DNA from: JBCCBV01 sp039033855
GTDB lineage: Bacteria; Planctomycetota; Phycisphaerae; Phycisphaerales; Phycisphaeraceae
Assembly: GCA_039033855.1 (NCBI GenBank)
Contig: JBCCBV010000009.1
Location: 49,405 to 113,404, forward strand
DNA length: 64,000 bases
Direction: 5' to 3'
In this document: positions 8,142-15,413 of the stretch, in pieces
How positions within the stretch are numbered: the stretch's first letter is position 1
How the letters are laid out: each line of letters opens with the position of its first letter
Notes under the pieces: generated by a model
The model's input: only the letters and a program-made list of their open reading frames with translations
Databases searched by the model: none
What the model was told of the DNA's origin: nothing
Position numbers and translations under genes: made by a program

Positions 8142-8170
8142 CCGCCGTCGCCGCCGCGTAACGCCCGGGC
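8142..8170 (+). repeat. Right copy of 29-bp direct repeat flanking the NYN gene
   Basis: It matches 7301-7329 with one mismatch, in the same orientation, and includes an in-frame TAA as in the sulfotransferase end. Similarity stops sharply on both sides. Confidence 0.8.
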
Positions 8171-8335
8171 CTCGCCCGGCGTAAGCCCAACAGAACCCTT
8201 GGTCCGCCGGTCCCCGGGCAATACCCTTGGGCTTGGTTCGTTGTGCCCGGGTCGCCGACGCTCCGCCGTAGGCACGCTGCAGGACGCCCCCGGGTGGGGT
8301 GGCCCCGTTCCGCCAGCATCGCACGAGGACACGAC

Positions 8336-9841
8336 ATGGCGCAGTCCACCTCGCTCGCCCCGCTCCAGCCCGCGCAGTTCGGGCCGGCCCAGGCCCGTCA
8401 CCTGCTCCGTCGCGCCGGGTACGCCGCCCGTCTGGACGACGTCCGCCAGGCCGTAGACGACGGGCTCGACGCCACCGTCGACCGGCTGGTCGATTACCGC
8501 GAGGTCGAGGTCGACGGCCTGGAGCCGCCCGAAACCGACCCCGACGTCATCCGTCCCCGGACCCAGGACGAGCGCACCGAGCGCCGGCGGGCCTTCCAAA
8601 GCCGCGACGCCGAGGCCATCGCCAAGGTCCAGCAGCAGGACCAGCAGAACCGCCGGGCCGACCGCCGGATGCACCGCGAACTCCAGACCTGGTGGGGCCG
8701 TCGGATCGTCGCCACGCCCCGGCCGCTCGAAGAAAAACTCACCCTCTTCTGGCACGGCCACTTCGCCACCCGGTGGAACGACGTACGCGACGCCTACCTG
8801 ATGCTCCAGCAGCACGCGCTGCTGCGGCGCGAGGCCGACGGCAGCTTCGCCGACCTGGCCCGCAGCATGGTCCGCGACCCGGCGATGCTCAAGTTCCTCA
8901 ACAACGACCGCAACCGCCGGCAGAACCCCAACGAAAACCTCGCCCGCGAGCTCATGGAGCTGTTCACCCTGGGCGAAGGCCAATACGCCGAGGCCGACAT
9001 CCGCGAGGGCGCCCGGGCGCTCACCGGCTACTTCCCCAGCGACAACGGCTTCCAGTTCCGCCGGCCGGCCCACGATTCGGGGTCGAAAACCATCCTCGGC
9101 GTCCGCGGCGACCACGACGGCGACGACTTTGTCCAGATCCTGCTGGCCCGCAAGGCCTGCGCCCGGTACATCGCGCTCAAGCTCTACCGGGCCTTCGCCG
9201 CCGACGTGCCCGAATACGTCCAACAGCTCGACCGCCCGACCCGGTCGATTGTTGATTCGCTGGGCGACCGCCTGCGACGCGAGCGCTACGCGATCCGCCC
9301 GACGCTCAAGACGTTGTTCCGCAGCCGGGCGTTCTACGACCCCGCGGTGGTGGCCAACAAAATCAAAGACCCGGCCGAGGCCGTCGCCAGCCTGACCCAG
9401 GCGCTCGACCTGCCCGACCGCGGTCCCCGGGCCGTGGTCGACGCCATGAGCGAAATGGGCATGGAGCTGTTCAACCCGCCCACCGTCGCCGGTTGGGAAG
9501 GCGGCCGGGCCTGGATCAACACCACCACGCTGTTCGTCCGCCAGAACACCGCGGCCTGGCTGCTGACCGGCGTACGACCCGAGCGTCCCCGGTTCCGAGC
9601 CAACCAGGTCAAGCACGACCCGATCCGCTGGGTCAAAGACCTGCCCGACCCGACCCACGCCGACATCGTCGACCGCTACCTGGAGATGCTGGTCGCCCCG
9701 ACGCTCCCCGACGAGCGCAAGGCACCGCTCCTGGCGTTCCTCGAAACCCGCGCCGGCGGGTCCGACCGCAGGCCCGACGCCGATACGCTGGTGGCGCTGC
9801 TGGCTTTGATCACCGCGTTGCCCGAACACCAGCTCTGCTAG
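8336..9841 (+). CDS. DUF1800 family protein
   Basis: About 501 residues of the DUF1800 family. Recognisable blocks are RHLLRRAGYAARLDDVRQAV at the N-terminus, LEEKLTLFWHGHFATRW, MLKFLNNDRNRRQNPNENLA with ELMELFTLGEG after it, TGYFPSDNGF and FNPPTVAGWEGGRAWINT. The family's biochemical role is not known. In planctomycetes and relatives it almost always precedes a DUF1501 gene, as here, with a 36-bp gap. No signal peptide is obvious. The ATG at 8336 follows a purine-rich gaggacacgac; an upstream extension to 8243 has no family similarity. Confidence 0.85.
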   Translation: MAQSTSLAPLQPAQFGPAQARHLLRRAGYAARLDDVRQAVDDGLDATVDRLVDYREVEVDGLEPPETDPDVIRPRTQDERTERRRAFQSRDAEAIAKVQQQDQQNRRADRRMHRELQTWWGRRIVATPRPLEEKLTLFWHGHFATRWNDVRDAYLMLQQHALLRREADGSFADLARSMVRDPAMLKFLNNDRNRRQNPNENLARELMELFTLGEGQYAEADIREGARALTGYFPSDNGFQFRRPAHDSGSKTILGVRGDHDGDDFVQILLARKACARYIALKLYRAFAADVPEYVQQLDRPTRSIVDSLGDRLRRERYAIRPTLKTLFRSRAFYDPAVVANKIKDPAEAVASLTQALDLPDRGPRAVVDAMSEMGMELFNPPTVAGWEGGRAWINTTTLFVRQNTAAWLLTGVRPERPRFRANQVKHDPIRWVKDLPDPTHADIVDRYLEMLVAPTLPDERKAPLLAFLETRAGGSDRRPDADTLVALLALITALPEHQLC

Positions 9842-9877
9842 CCCGCCCGTCCCCCTGACTTTCTTAGGAATTGCGGC

Positions 9878-11218
9878 ATGTGTGACTTTTTCCACCCCCT
9901 GTCCGTCGAGACCCCCCGCGAGCCCGGCGAGCACGCCCTGACCCGACGGGGCTTTTTGGGCACCACCGCCGCGATGATCTCCGCCGCCGCCAGCGTGCCC
10001 GGCTTTATCGACGCCGCCGGCCAGGCGCTCGCCGACACCGCCATGCGCACCAGCTCGGTCCCGGGCCGGCCCGAAGAGCGCGTGCTGGTCGTCATCCAGC
10101 TTTCCGGCGGCAACGACGGGCTCAACACCGTGCTGCCCCTGGGGTCGTCCGCCTACCACCGGGCCCGCCCGGCGCTCGGCGTCGCCGACGACCAGGCCCT
10201 GCCCATCGGCCGCGACATCGGCCTGCACCCGCAGCTCGAACCGGTGCGCGACCTGATCGCCCAGGAACAAGCCGCCGCGATCCTCGGCGTGGGATACCCC
10301 AACCCCAACCGCAGCCACTTCCAGAGCATGGACATCTGGCACCGCGGCGTGCTCGACGCCCGCGGCCGCGACCAATCGCTCGGCTGGATCGGCAAGGCGC
10401 TCGACCACGGCATCGGCGCCGACCACCCCGACGCGGGCCTGGCCTGCGTGTCGCTCGGCCAGCAGACCTACCTGGCCACGCAGGGCCGGTCGATTGCGCC
10501 GGTCAACTTCAAGAGCCCCGAGCTGTTCCGCTGGTCCGGCCAGGCCGTGCACGACGAAATGGCCGGCGCCTACCAACAGGCCGTGGCCGAGCCGTCGATC
10601 GAAGAATCCAACCCCGAGCCCGACAGCGCCGCCGCGTTCCTCCAGCGGACCGCCTCGGACGCCGCGGTGGCGTCGTCGCGCGTGCGCAAGGCCGTGCAGG
10701 GCAAGAGCGAGGTCGAGTTCCCCCGCCACGCGCTCGGCCGGCAGCTGCAAACCGTGGCCAACATGATCAAGGCCGAGCTGCCCACTCGCGTCTATTACGT
10801 CGCGCTCGGCGGGTTCGACACCCACGCCGGGCAGGCCGGCCGACACCCCAACCTGCTCCGCCAGTTCGCCACCGGCGTGTTCGCCTTCCAGCGCGAGCTC
10901 CAGCGCACCGGGCACGACGGCCGTGTGGTTACGCTCGCCTTCAGCGAGTTCGGCCGGCGCGTCAAAGAAAACGCCTCGGGCGGCACGGACCACGGCGCCG
11001 CGGGGCCGATGTTCGCCTTCGGCCCGGCCGTCAAGCACGGCGCCCTGGGGAACTACCCCGACCTCGCCCGGCTCGACAACGGCGACCTCCGCCACACCGT
11101 GGATTTCCGCGCGATCTACGCCGGCGTGCTGCGCGATTGGATGAAGCTCGACCCCAAGGTCGCCGTCGGGAACATCCGCCCCGAGACCATCATCCGCCGC
11201 GCGTTCCTGGCCGCGTGA
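9878..11218 (+). CDS. DUF1501 family protein with Tat signal
   Basis: A 446-residue protein with a twin-arginine export signal (LTRRGFLGTTAAM, then a hydrophobic run to about residue 47). DUF1501 hallmarks follow: VVIQLSGGNDGLNTVLPL, GVGYPNPNRSHFQSMDIW, VYYVALGGFDTHAGQ, LAFSEFGRRVKENASGGTDH and a late DFRAIYAGVL. I recall that Pfam places the family in the alkaline-phosphatase/sulfatase fold clan, so a metal-dependent hydrolase is plausible, but no substrate is known. It forms an operon with the DUF1800 gene. Tat export implies folding, perhaps with a metal, before secretion. Confidence 0.88.
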   Translation: MCDFFHPLSVETPREPGEHALTRRGFLGTTAAMISAAASVPGFIDAAGQALADTAMRTSSVPGRPEERVLVVIQLSGGNDGLNTVLPLGSSAYHRARPALGVADDQALPIGRDIGLHPQLEPVRDLIAQEQAAAILGVGYPNPNRSHFQSMDIWHRGVLDARGRDQSLGWIGKALDHGIGADHPDAGLACVSLGQQTYLATQGRSIAPVNFKSPELFRWSGQAVHDEMAGAYQQAVAEPSIEESNPEPDSAAAFLQRTASDAAVASSRVRKAVQGKSEVEFPRHALGRQLQTVANMIKAELPTRVYYVALGGFDTHAGQAGRHPNLLRQFATGVFAFQRELQRTGHDGRVVTLAFSEFGRRVKENASGGTDHGAAGPMFAFGPAVKHGALGNYPDLARLDNGDLRHTVDFRAIYAGVLRDWMKLDPKVAVGNIRPETIIRRAFLAA

Positions 11219-11249
11219 TGCTGAAAAAATCAAGAACGATCTGGTTGCC

Positions 11250-11534
11250 GTGACCCGAACCCTTGTGATCTACCACGGCCGCGTGCAGGGCGTCGGCTTC
11301 CGCTACACGGCCGTGCGCATCGCCCGCCGGTATGCCGTGGCGGGGGTCGTCCAAAACCAGCCCGACGGCACGGTGCGACTCGAAGCCGAAGGCGCCGCCG
11401 ACGACCTCGACGCGTTTCTGCAGGAACTGCAAGACGCCATGGCCCGCCACATCCAGCACGTCGATCGGCACACCCTCGAACCTACCGGCGCGTTTGGCCA
11501 CCCGGCGCCCGGCGGGCTGAAGATCCTCCGCTGA
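11250..11534 (+). CDS. Acylphosphatase
   Basis: A 94-residue acylphosphatase that hydrolyses the carboxyl-phosphate bond of acyl phosphates. The catalytic signature GRVQGVGFRYTA contains the phosphate-binding Arg18, and VVQNQPDGTVRLEAEG contains the catalytic Asn36. The length is normal. The start is GTG at 11250, 31 bp after the DUF1501 stop. The usual Gly-Val-Gly loop is intact, so it should be active. The ion channel gene downstream is convergent. Confidence 0.92.
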   Translation: MTRTLVIYHGRVQGVGFRYTAVRIARRYAVAGVVQNQPDGTVRLEAEGAADDLDAFLQELQDAMARHIQHVDRHTLEPTGAFGHPAPGGLKILR

Positions 11535-11551
11535 GCTTGCCCGTCCGCCGC

Positions 11552-12553
11552 CTACCCGCCGCGGTCTTCTTCTCGGTCTTTCTCCCGTTCCAGCGCCGTG
11601 CGGTACGCCGACTTCACCCGGTGTTGCAGCGATTCGACCTCGTGGGCGAGTTCGGCCAGTTCGTCGGACAGCGACGCCTGGCCGGTGTTTTCGATGTGCT
11701 TGCGCCGTTGGCGCTGCTCCTGCTCGGCCTGGGCCTCGTCCATCGAGTTGATGATGACGCCGATGAACAGGTTGAGCATGATCATCGTGCCCAGCGCCAC
11801 AAACGACACGAAATACCCCGCCCCGAGCACCGGCATGGCCTTGGGCTCGTAGGCATAACCCAGGTTCGGGTCGGCCAGGTAGGTCCCCAGCCGTGGCGGC
11901 GGGTACTGGTCGCTGCCGAACATCTGCGTGTACATGATGTCGGTCCAGTCTTCGAGCGTCACCACCCGGAAAAGCGAGAGCATCGACCGCGGCAGGTCGT
12001 GGAAGTGCACCGGGTCGTTGGCGCGGAACAGGAACACGCCCAGCACCGCGTAGATGTAGAACAGGATGCCCAGCAGCAGCCCGACCCACGCCATCGAGGG
12101 CAGGCTCTTGAGCAGCGAGCCAACCAGCAGCTGCAGCTTGGGCACCGCGCTGACCACGCGCAGCGTGCGCAGCACCCGGGCCAGCCGGAGCACCGCGGCG
12201 TACTGCCCGTCGAGCGGCAGGAAGCAGACCACCACGATCGAGAAGTCGAACAGGTTCCACGGGTCGCGGAAGTAGTCGTGCCACCGCCGGCCGCCGGCCA
12301 GGATCTTCAGGGCCGCCTCGGCGGCGAAGACCCAGAGAATGATCTTGTCGAACAGGTGCAGCAGGTCGCCGTGGCTGGCCATCAGGTGCGGGTTGGTTTC
12401 CAGGCCCACCACCACCGCGGCCAGCCCGATGACGATCAAGATGATGCGGTCGAACCACCGCCAGGTCACCAGGCGCCTGGCCAGGCCGGCGAAACCAGAC
12501 GGGCCCGCTGGGTGTGCCGTCGGCTCGGGTTGAGATGGCGTTCCCTCGGGCAT
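11552..12553 (-). CDS. Bacterial voltage-gated cation channel (NaChBac-like) with calcium-type filter
   Basis: A 333-residue single-domain six-helix channel that should assemble as a tetramer in the inner membrane. S1 begins at WFDRIILIVIGLAAVVVGL. S4 is LRLARVLRTLRVVSAVPKL with regularly spaced arginines, and the pore loop is VVTLEDWTDIMY. BacNav channels have Ser at the two positions that are Asp here (NaChBac TLESWAS versus TLEDWTD), and such Asp changes are known to make NaChBac calcium-selective. S6 is VALGTMIMLNLFIGVIINSMDEA, followed by a charged coiled-coil tail. The ATG at 12553 has GGAG 10 nt upstream; a TTG at 12571 is possible. Permeability to calcium is an inference. Confidence 0.88.
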   Translation of the reverse strand: MPEGTPSQPEPTAHPAGPSGFAGLARRLVTWRWFDRIILIVIGLAAVVVGLETNPHLMASHGDLLHLFDKIILWVFAAEAALKILAGGRRWHDYFRDPWNLFDFSIVVVCFLPLDGQYAAVLRLARVLRTLRVVSAVPKLQLLVGSLLKSLPSMAWVGLLLGILFYIYAVLGVFLFRANDPVHFHDLPRSMLSLFRVVTLEDWTDIMYTQMFGSDQYPPPRLGTYLADPNLGYAYEPKAMPVLGAGYFVSFVALGTMIMLNLFIGVIINSMDEAQAEQEQRQRRKHIENTGQASLSDELAELAHEVESLQHRVKSAYRTALEREKDREEDRGG

Positions 12554-12636
12554 CACGTGGCCGCTCCGCAAGGCGTCAGCAGATCGCCGGCCCGCGAAGC
12601 ATCCCCGGACGGCTCACGCACGGCAAGCCGGCCGGC

Positions 12637-13365
12637 CTACGCATCGCCCGGTTCGCTCCCGTCAGAAGGCGCATCGCCCGGGTCCTTGGGGTCCGCAGGC
12701 TTGCCCCCGGATGTGTCATTGGGTTTGCCGCCGGGCTTATGCCCGGGCTTGGGTCCGTCCGAGGCCTTGGATGGCGGCCCGCCGGGCGGCTCGACCTTGC
12801 GCCGGGTCACCGGCCCCGCGCCGCCGGGGCGACGGCCGCGCTGGTAGTACGCCGTGGCCGACGTATCGCCCCCGGTTTTCTTGTCCCCGGCCGAGGCGTT
12901 CGATTCTCCGCCGGCCCCTCCGCTTGGATGCGGCGCGCCCTTGTCGAGCGACGACAGCCCCCGCGGGTCCGACGGCACGGCGAACAGGCTGGGCGCCACG
13001 CGCGCGCCCTCTTCCATCACCACCGCCGGCGCCTGGACGTCGCCCTTGAACTGGGCCTTGGCGCCGATCGTCAGCGTGCGCCCGCACAGGACCTTCTTGG
13101 CGTCGACGATGCCCTGGCAGTCGACCCCGCCGTGGGCCTCGATCACGTCGCAGATCAGCCGTCCCCGCCGGGCCACGGTGACCTTGCCGCAGGTGCGCAG
13201 CTCGCGGATCGGGCCGCGCCGCTGCCCGGCCTTGACCACCTCGTCCGCGACAAACACCGGGCGGTTGCACCCGGAGCACGACGTGGACTGCGCCCGCCCG
13301 GACACCTCGAAGCGGTGGCCGCACAGGTAGCACTGAACCGTTTTGGGGCTGACGCTGCGCGCCAT
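12637..13365 (-). CDS. Zinc-ribbon protein with bactofilin-like domain
   Basis: About 242 residues. The N-terminus is a zinc ribbon with CYLCGHRF and CSGCNRP. After it comes a bactofilin-like beta-helix region (GKVTVARRGRLICDVIEA, VDCQGIVDAKKVLCGRTL, IGAKAQFKGDVQAPAVVMEEG) with four more cysteines. The C-terminal 110 or so residues are low-complexity (Pro, Gly, Lys, Asp, Ser) and probably disordered. It should polymerise or join bactofilin filaments in the cytoplasm. Three in-frame ATGs exist at the start (13365, 13386, 13428); 13365 places the zinc ribbon near the N-terminus. It lies between the channel gene and a plain bactofilin gene on the same strand, so the three may be one operon. Confidence 0.75.
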   Translation of the reverse strand: MARSVSPKTVQCYLCGHRFEVSGRAQSTSCSGCNRPVFVADEVVKAGQRRGPIRELRTCGKVTVARRGRLICDVIEAHGGVDCQGIVDAKKVLCGRTLTIGAKAQFKGDVQAPAVVMEEGARVAPSLFAVPSDPRGLSSLDKGAPHPSGGAGGESNASAGDKKTGGDTSATAYYQRGRRPGGAGPVTRRKVEPPGGPPSKASDGPKPGHKPGGKPNDTSGGKPADPKDPGDAPSDGSEPGDA

Positions 13366-13505
13366 CGCTGCCCAACCGGGACCCATGTCCCAAAGAACTG
13401 GAGAACAACAGAACAACCAGCCGCGCAAGCGCCGGGCGCTCGCGTGGCCGTCGTGGGGTGCGGCCCGTCTTGATTACCGATCCGGCCGGACCGGCCGCGG
13501 GGCGT

Positions 13506-13910
13506 TTACTTCTTGGCGGGCGGCTGACCCTGGCCCTGCGGGGGGGCGGCCTGCGGCGCTGCTGCCGAGGGCTTGCCGGAGCCGGCGTCGGGCCCGACCG
13601 CGCACACGCCGTAGAGCGAAGCGCCCTCGGCCATCACCATCTTGGCGGCGGTGATGTCGCCGCGCACCACGCCGCTGCTGTTGAGCTTGACCGTGTCCTG
13701 GGCCTTGACGTTGCCCTCGATCAGCCCGTCGACCGCCAGCGCCGCCGCCGACACGTCGGCCTTGCACTGGGCGTTCTGGCTGACCTGCAGCTCGCCTTTG
13801 CCGGTAATGGTCCCGTCGAACTTGCCGTTGATCCGCGCGGTGCGCTCGAAGGACAGCTTGCCCTCGAAGTGGGAATCTGCGCCCACGATCGTCGTATCGC
13901 CATCGGCCAT
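13506..13910 (-). CDS. Bactofilin (polymer-forming cytoskeletal protein)
   Basis: About 134 residues. The central domain has the repeating short strands of bactofilins: TTIVGADSHFEGKLSFERTA, RINGKFDGTITGKGELQVSQ, AQCKADVSAAALAVDGLIEG, NVKAQDTVKLNSSGVVRGDI. A short Pro/Gln/Ala tail follows. Bactofilins assemble into nonpolar filaments without nucleotide and position envelope enzymes. The ATG at 13910 has a clear Shine-Dalgarno (AGGAG 6 nt upstream), which rules out the longer frame to 13988. The zinc-ribbon bactofilin-like gene follows on the same strand, suggesting that the two products co-assemble. Confidence 0.88.
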   Translation of the reverse strand: MADGDTTIVGADSHFEGKLSFERTARINGKFDGTITGKGELQVSQNAQCKADVSAAALAVDGLIEGNVKAQDTVKLNSSGVVRGDITAAKMVMAEGASLYGVCAVGPDAGSGKPSAAAPQAAPPQGQGQPPAKK

Positions 13911-14083
13911 GTCGTTGCTCCTAAAGGGGTTAGGGGGATCGTCCGGCCGGTTGGCCGGCGATGCGGGTCCGCCGCGACAAGGCCCCATCGGCCCTGCGGA
14001 CGGCCGGGCAGTCTACGGCGCCCCCGTGCGCACGGCCCCGCCCCAAACCGCCCCCTGCGCACCCCCGTTCCGGAGACCTCGCC

Positions 14084-15136
14084 GTGCCGCCGTCTCGCCC
14101 TTTGTTGACGCTGTTCGCCACACTGTTTGCCCTTTGCTTCGCCCCGGCCTGGGTCGCGCTCTTTGGCTGCGCGGACGCGTATCGCATCGGCGACATCCTG
14201 ATCCACGACCCCGCCGACCGCACCGCCGTCGTGACCCAGCCCGACCCGACGGGCGCCCCGCGCATCAACCCGTACCGCTACGCGCCCGAGCACGCCGACG
14301 ATCGCGGCCGGCTGCCTGAAGGCCGCGCGTCGCTCTACCAAACCGCCGTGGCGGGTCAGGACACCGAGAACGCACGGCGTGCGCGGAACCGGCTGCAGAA
14401 CGCGGTGCTGGCCGTGTCGGACCGGGCCGCGGCGCAGCACTGGGCCGGGGTCAAGGCCGCCGAAGCCGGGAGCAACTTGGCGCTCGGCGTCGCACAAATC
14501 GGCCTTTCGGGCGTGGCGTCGGTGGCGACCGCGGGGTCGAGCCAGGCGCTGTCCGCCGGCGCGGCCGGCCTGGGCGGGACCCGCGCCACGCTGAGCCAAG
14601 CGCTCTACCGCGACCGCTTCGGCGAGCTCATCATCGAGTCCATGCGTTTGGATCGCAGGCGCTTCCTGGCCGAGGTGGTCGAGCCCCGCCAACAGCTCGA
14701 CGTGGCCCGTTACGACGTCGACGCTGCGCTGCGCGACGCCGAGCGCTACCACCAGCTCGGCAGCTTCTATCACGGGCTCGGCCTGGTGCTGCAGAACGCC
14801 GGGGGCGCGAACCTCAATACCCAAGCGCGGTTGCAATCTGTCGAAAGCGAGAATTTCGTTGCACGGCTGTCGCCCACCGAGCGTCTGAAACACCGGCTGC
14901 GAAGGGTGCTCGACGCCCCGCCGACGCCGGCCGTCGCCGAGCGCTTCGGCTCGAACGACGCCCTGGCCAATGCGCTGGCCCGGTCGATTCAAGATGACTC
15001 CGGCGCCACGTGGTTCGCTTTGCAGGCCGAAGGCGGCGACGCGCTCGCGGAGCTGATAGCCGCGATGGAGTCGGCGCAAACCGACCTGCCGGGCGTCGTG
15101 GAACGCTACCGGCTAAGCGACAACTACACCCATTAG
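14084..15136 (+). CDS. Putative lipoprotein, alpha-helical, unknown function
   Basis: About 350 residues. The N-terminus is a hydrophobic run ending in ALFGCADAYR, an acceptable lipobox, so the protein is probably lipid-anchored. The rest is mostly helical. There is an Ala/Gly-rich segment (GVAQIGLSGVASVATAGSS) that may be a membrane-associated hairpin, then charged helices. I do not recognise the family. The start is GTG at 14084 with GGAG 9 nt upstream; the frame is open further upstream but without similarity to a signal. The small gene at 15201 follows on the same strand. Confidence 0.65.
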   Translation: MPPSRPLLTLFATLFALCFAPAWVALFGCADAYRIGDILIHDPADRTAVVTQPDPTGAPRINPYRYAPEHADDRGRLPEGRASLYQTAVAGQDTENARRARNRLQNAVLAVSDRAAAQHWAGVKAAEAGSNLALGVAQIGLSGVASVATAGSSQALSAGAAGLGGTRATLSQALYRDRFGELIIESMRLDRRRFLAEVVEPRQQLDVARYDVDAALRDAERYHQLGSFYHGLGLVLQNAGGANLNTQARLQSVESENFVARLSPTERLKHRLRRVLDAPPTPAVAERFGSNDALANALARSIQDDSGATWFALQAEGGDALAELIAAMESAQTDLPGVVERYRLSDNYTH

Positions 15137-15200
15137 TCGGCCCGCGCAGGCCTGCATCGACCCCCGCCCCGGCGCTCCTTGTTCCTGAGGAATCCAAGCC

Positions 15201-15413
15201 ATGCCCACCTATCAAGCGATCACCATCGACCGGCCTGCCCCCGGATTCACAACCGACGCCGACTTGGCCGAAGCCTTGTCTCGCGCTGCGTTCCCCGGCT
15301 ACCGGCTGGCCGCGGCGATCCCCGCATGCGCAGCCGAACACCAGGAGCGTTACGCAAAACTGACCCTGATCTTTGAGAAGGTCGACCAGGGCGCCGACTA
15401 CAACGCCAACTAG
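15201..15413 (+). CDS. Small hypothetical protein (70 residues)
   Basis: A 70-residue protein preceded by a good Shine-Dalgarno-like ctgagga about 9 nt upstream of the ATG. It has a compact alpha/beta pattern (YQAITIDRP, DADLAEALSRAAF, LAAAIPACAAEHQERYAK, LTLIFEKV). It ends in a short polar tail. No family is recognised. It may be cotranscribed with the lipoprotein gene 64 bp upstream. Its stop codon overlaps the stop of the convergent rmuC gene by 4 bp. Confidence 0.6.
   Translation: MPTYQAITIDRPAPGFTTDADLAEALSRAAFPGYRLAAAIPACAAEHQERYAKLTLIFEKVDQGADYNAN

Larger units (their letters stand above)
7951..8335. other. Non-coding stretch between NYN and DUF1800 genes
   Basis: It holds the hairpin with T-run at 7965-8007 and the right copy of the direct repeat at 8142-8170. 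It also holds an inverted repeat AAGCCCAA (8183-8190) / TTGGGCTT (8227-8234). The short frame that reads into the right repeat ends in AVAAA and a stop, just as the sulfotransferase does. I see no gene of its own here. Confidence 0.6.

Noticed and set aside
8072..11233. A very long open frame (over 1000 codons) on the minus strand across the DUF1800/DUF1501 genes
   Set aside because: In DNA this GC-rich, the frame opposite a real gene is often free of stops. The translation is low-complexity (Gly, Val, Ala, Arg) with no domain, and the plus-strand genes have clear family motifs.
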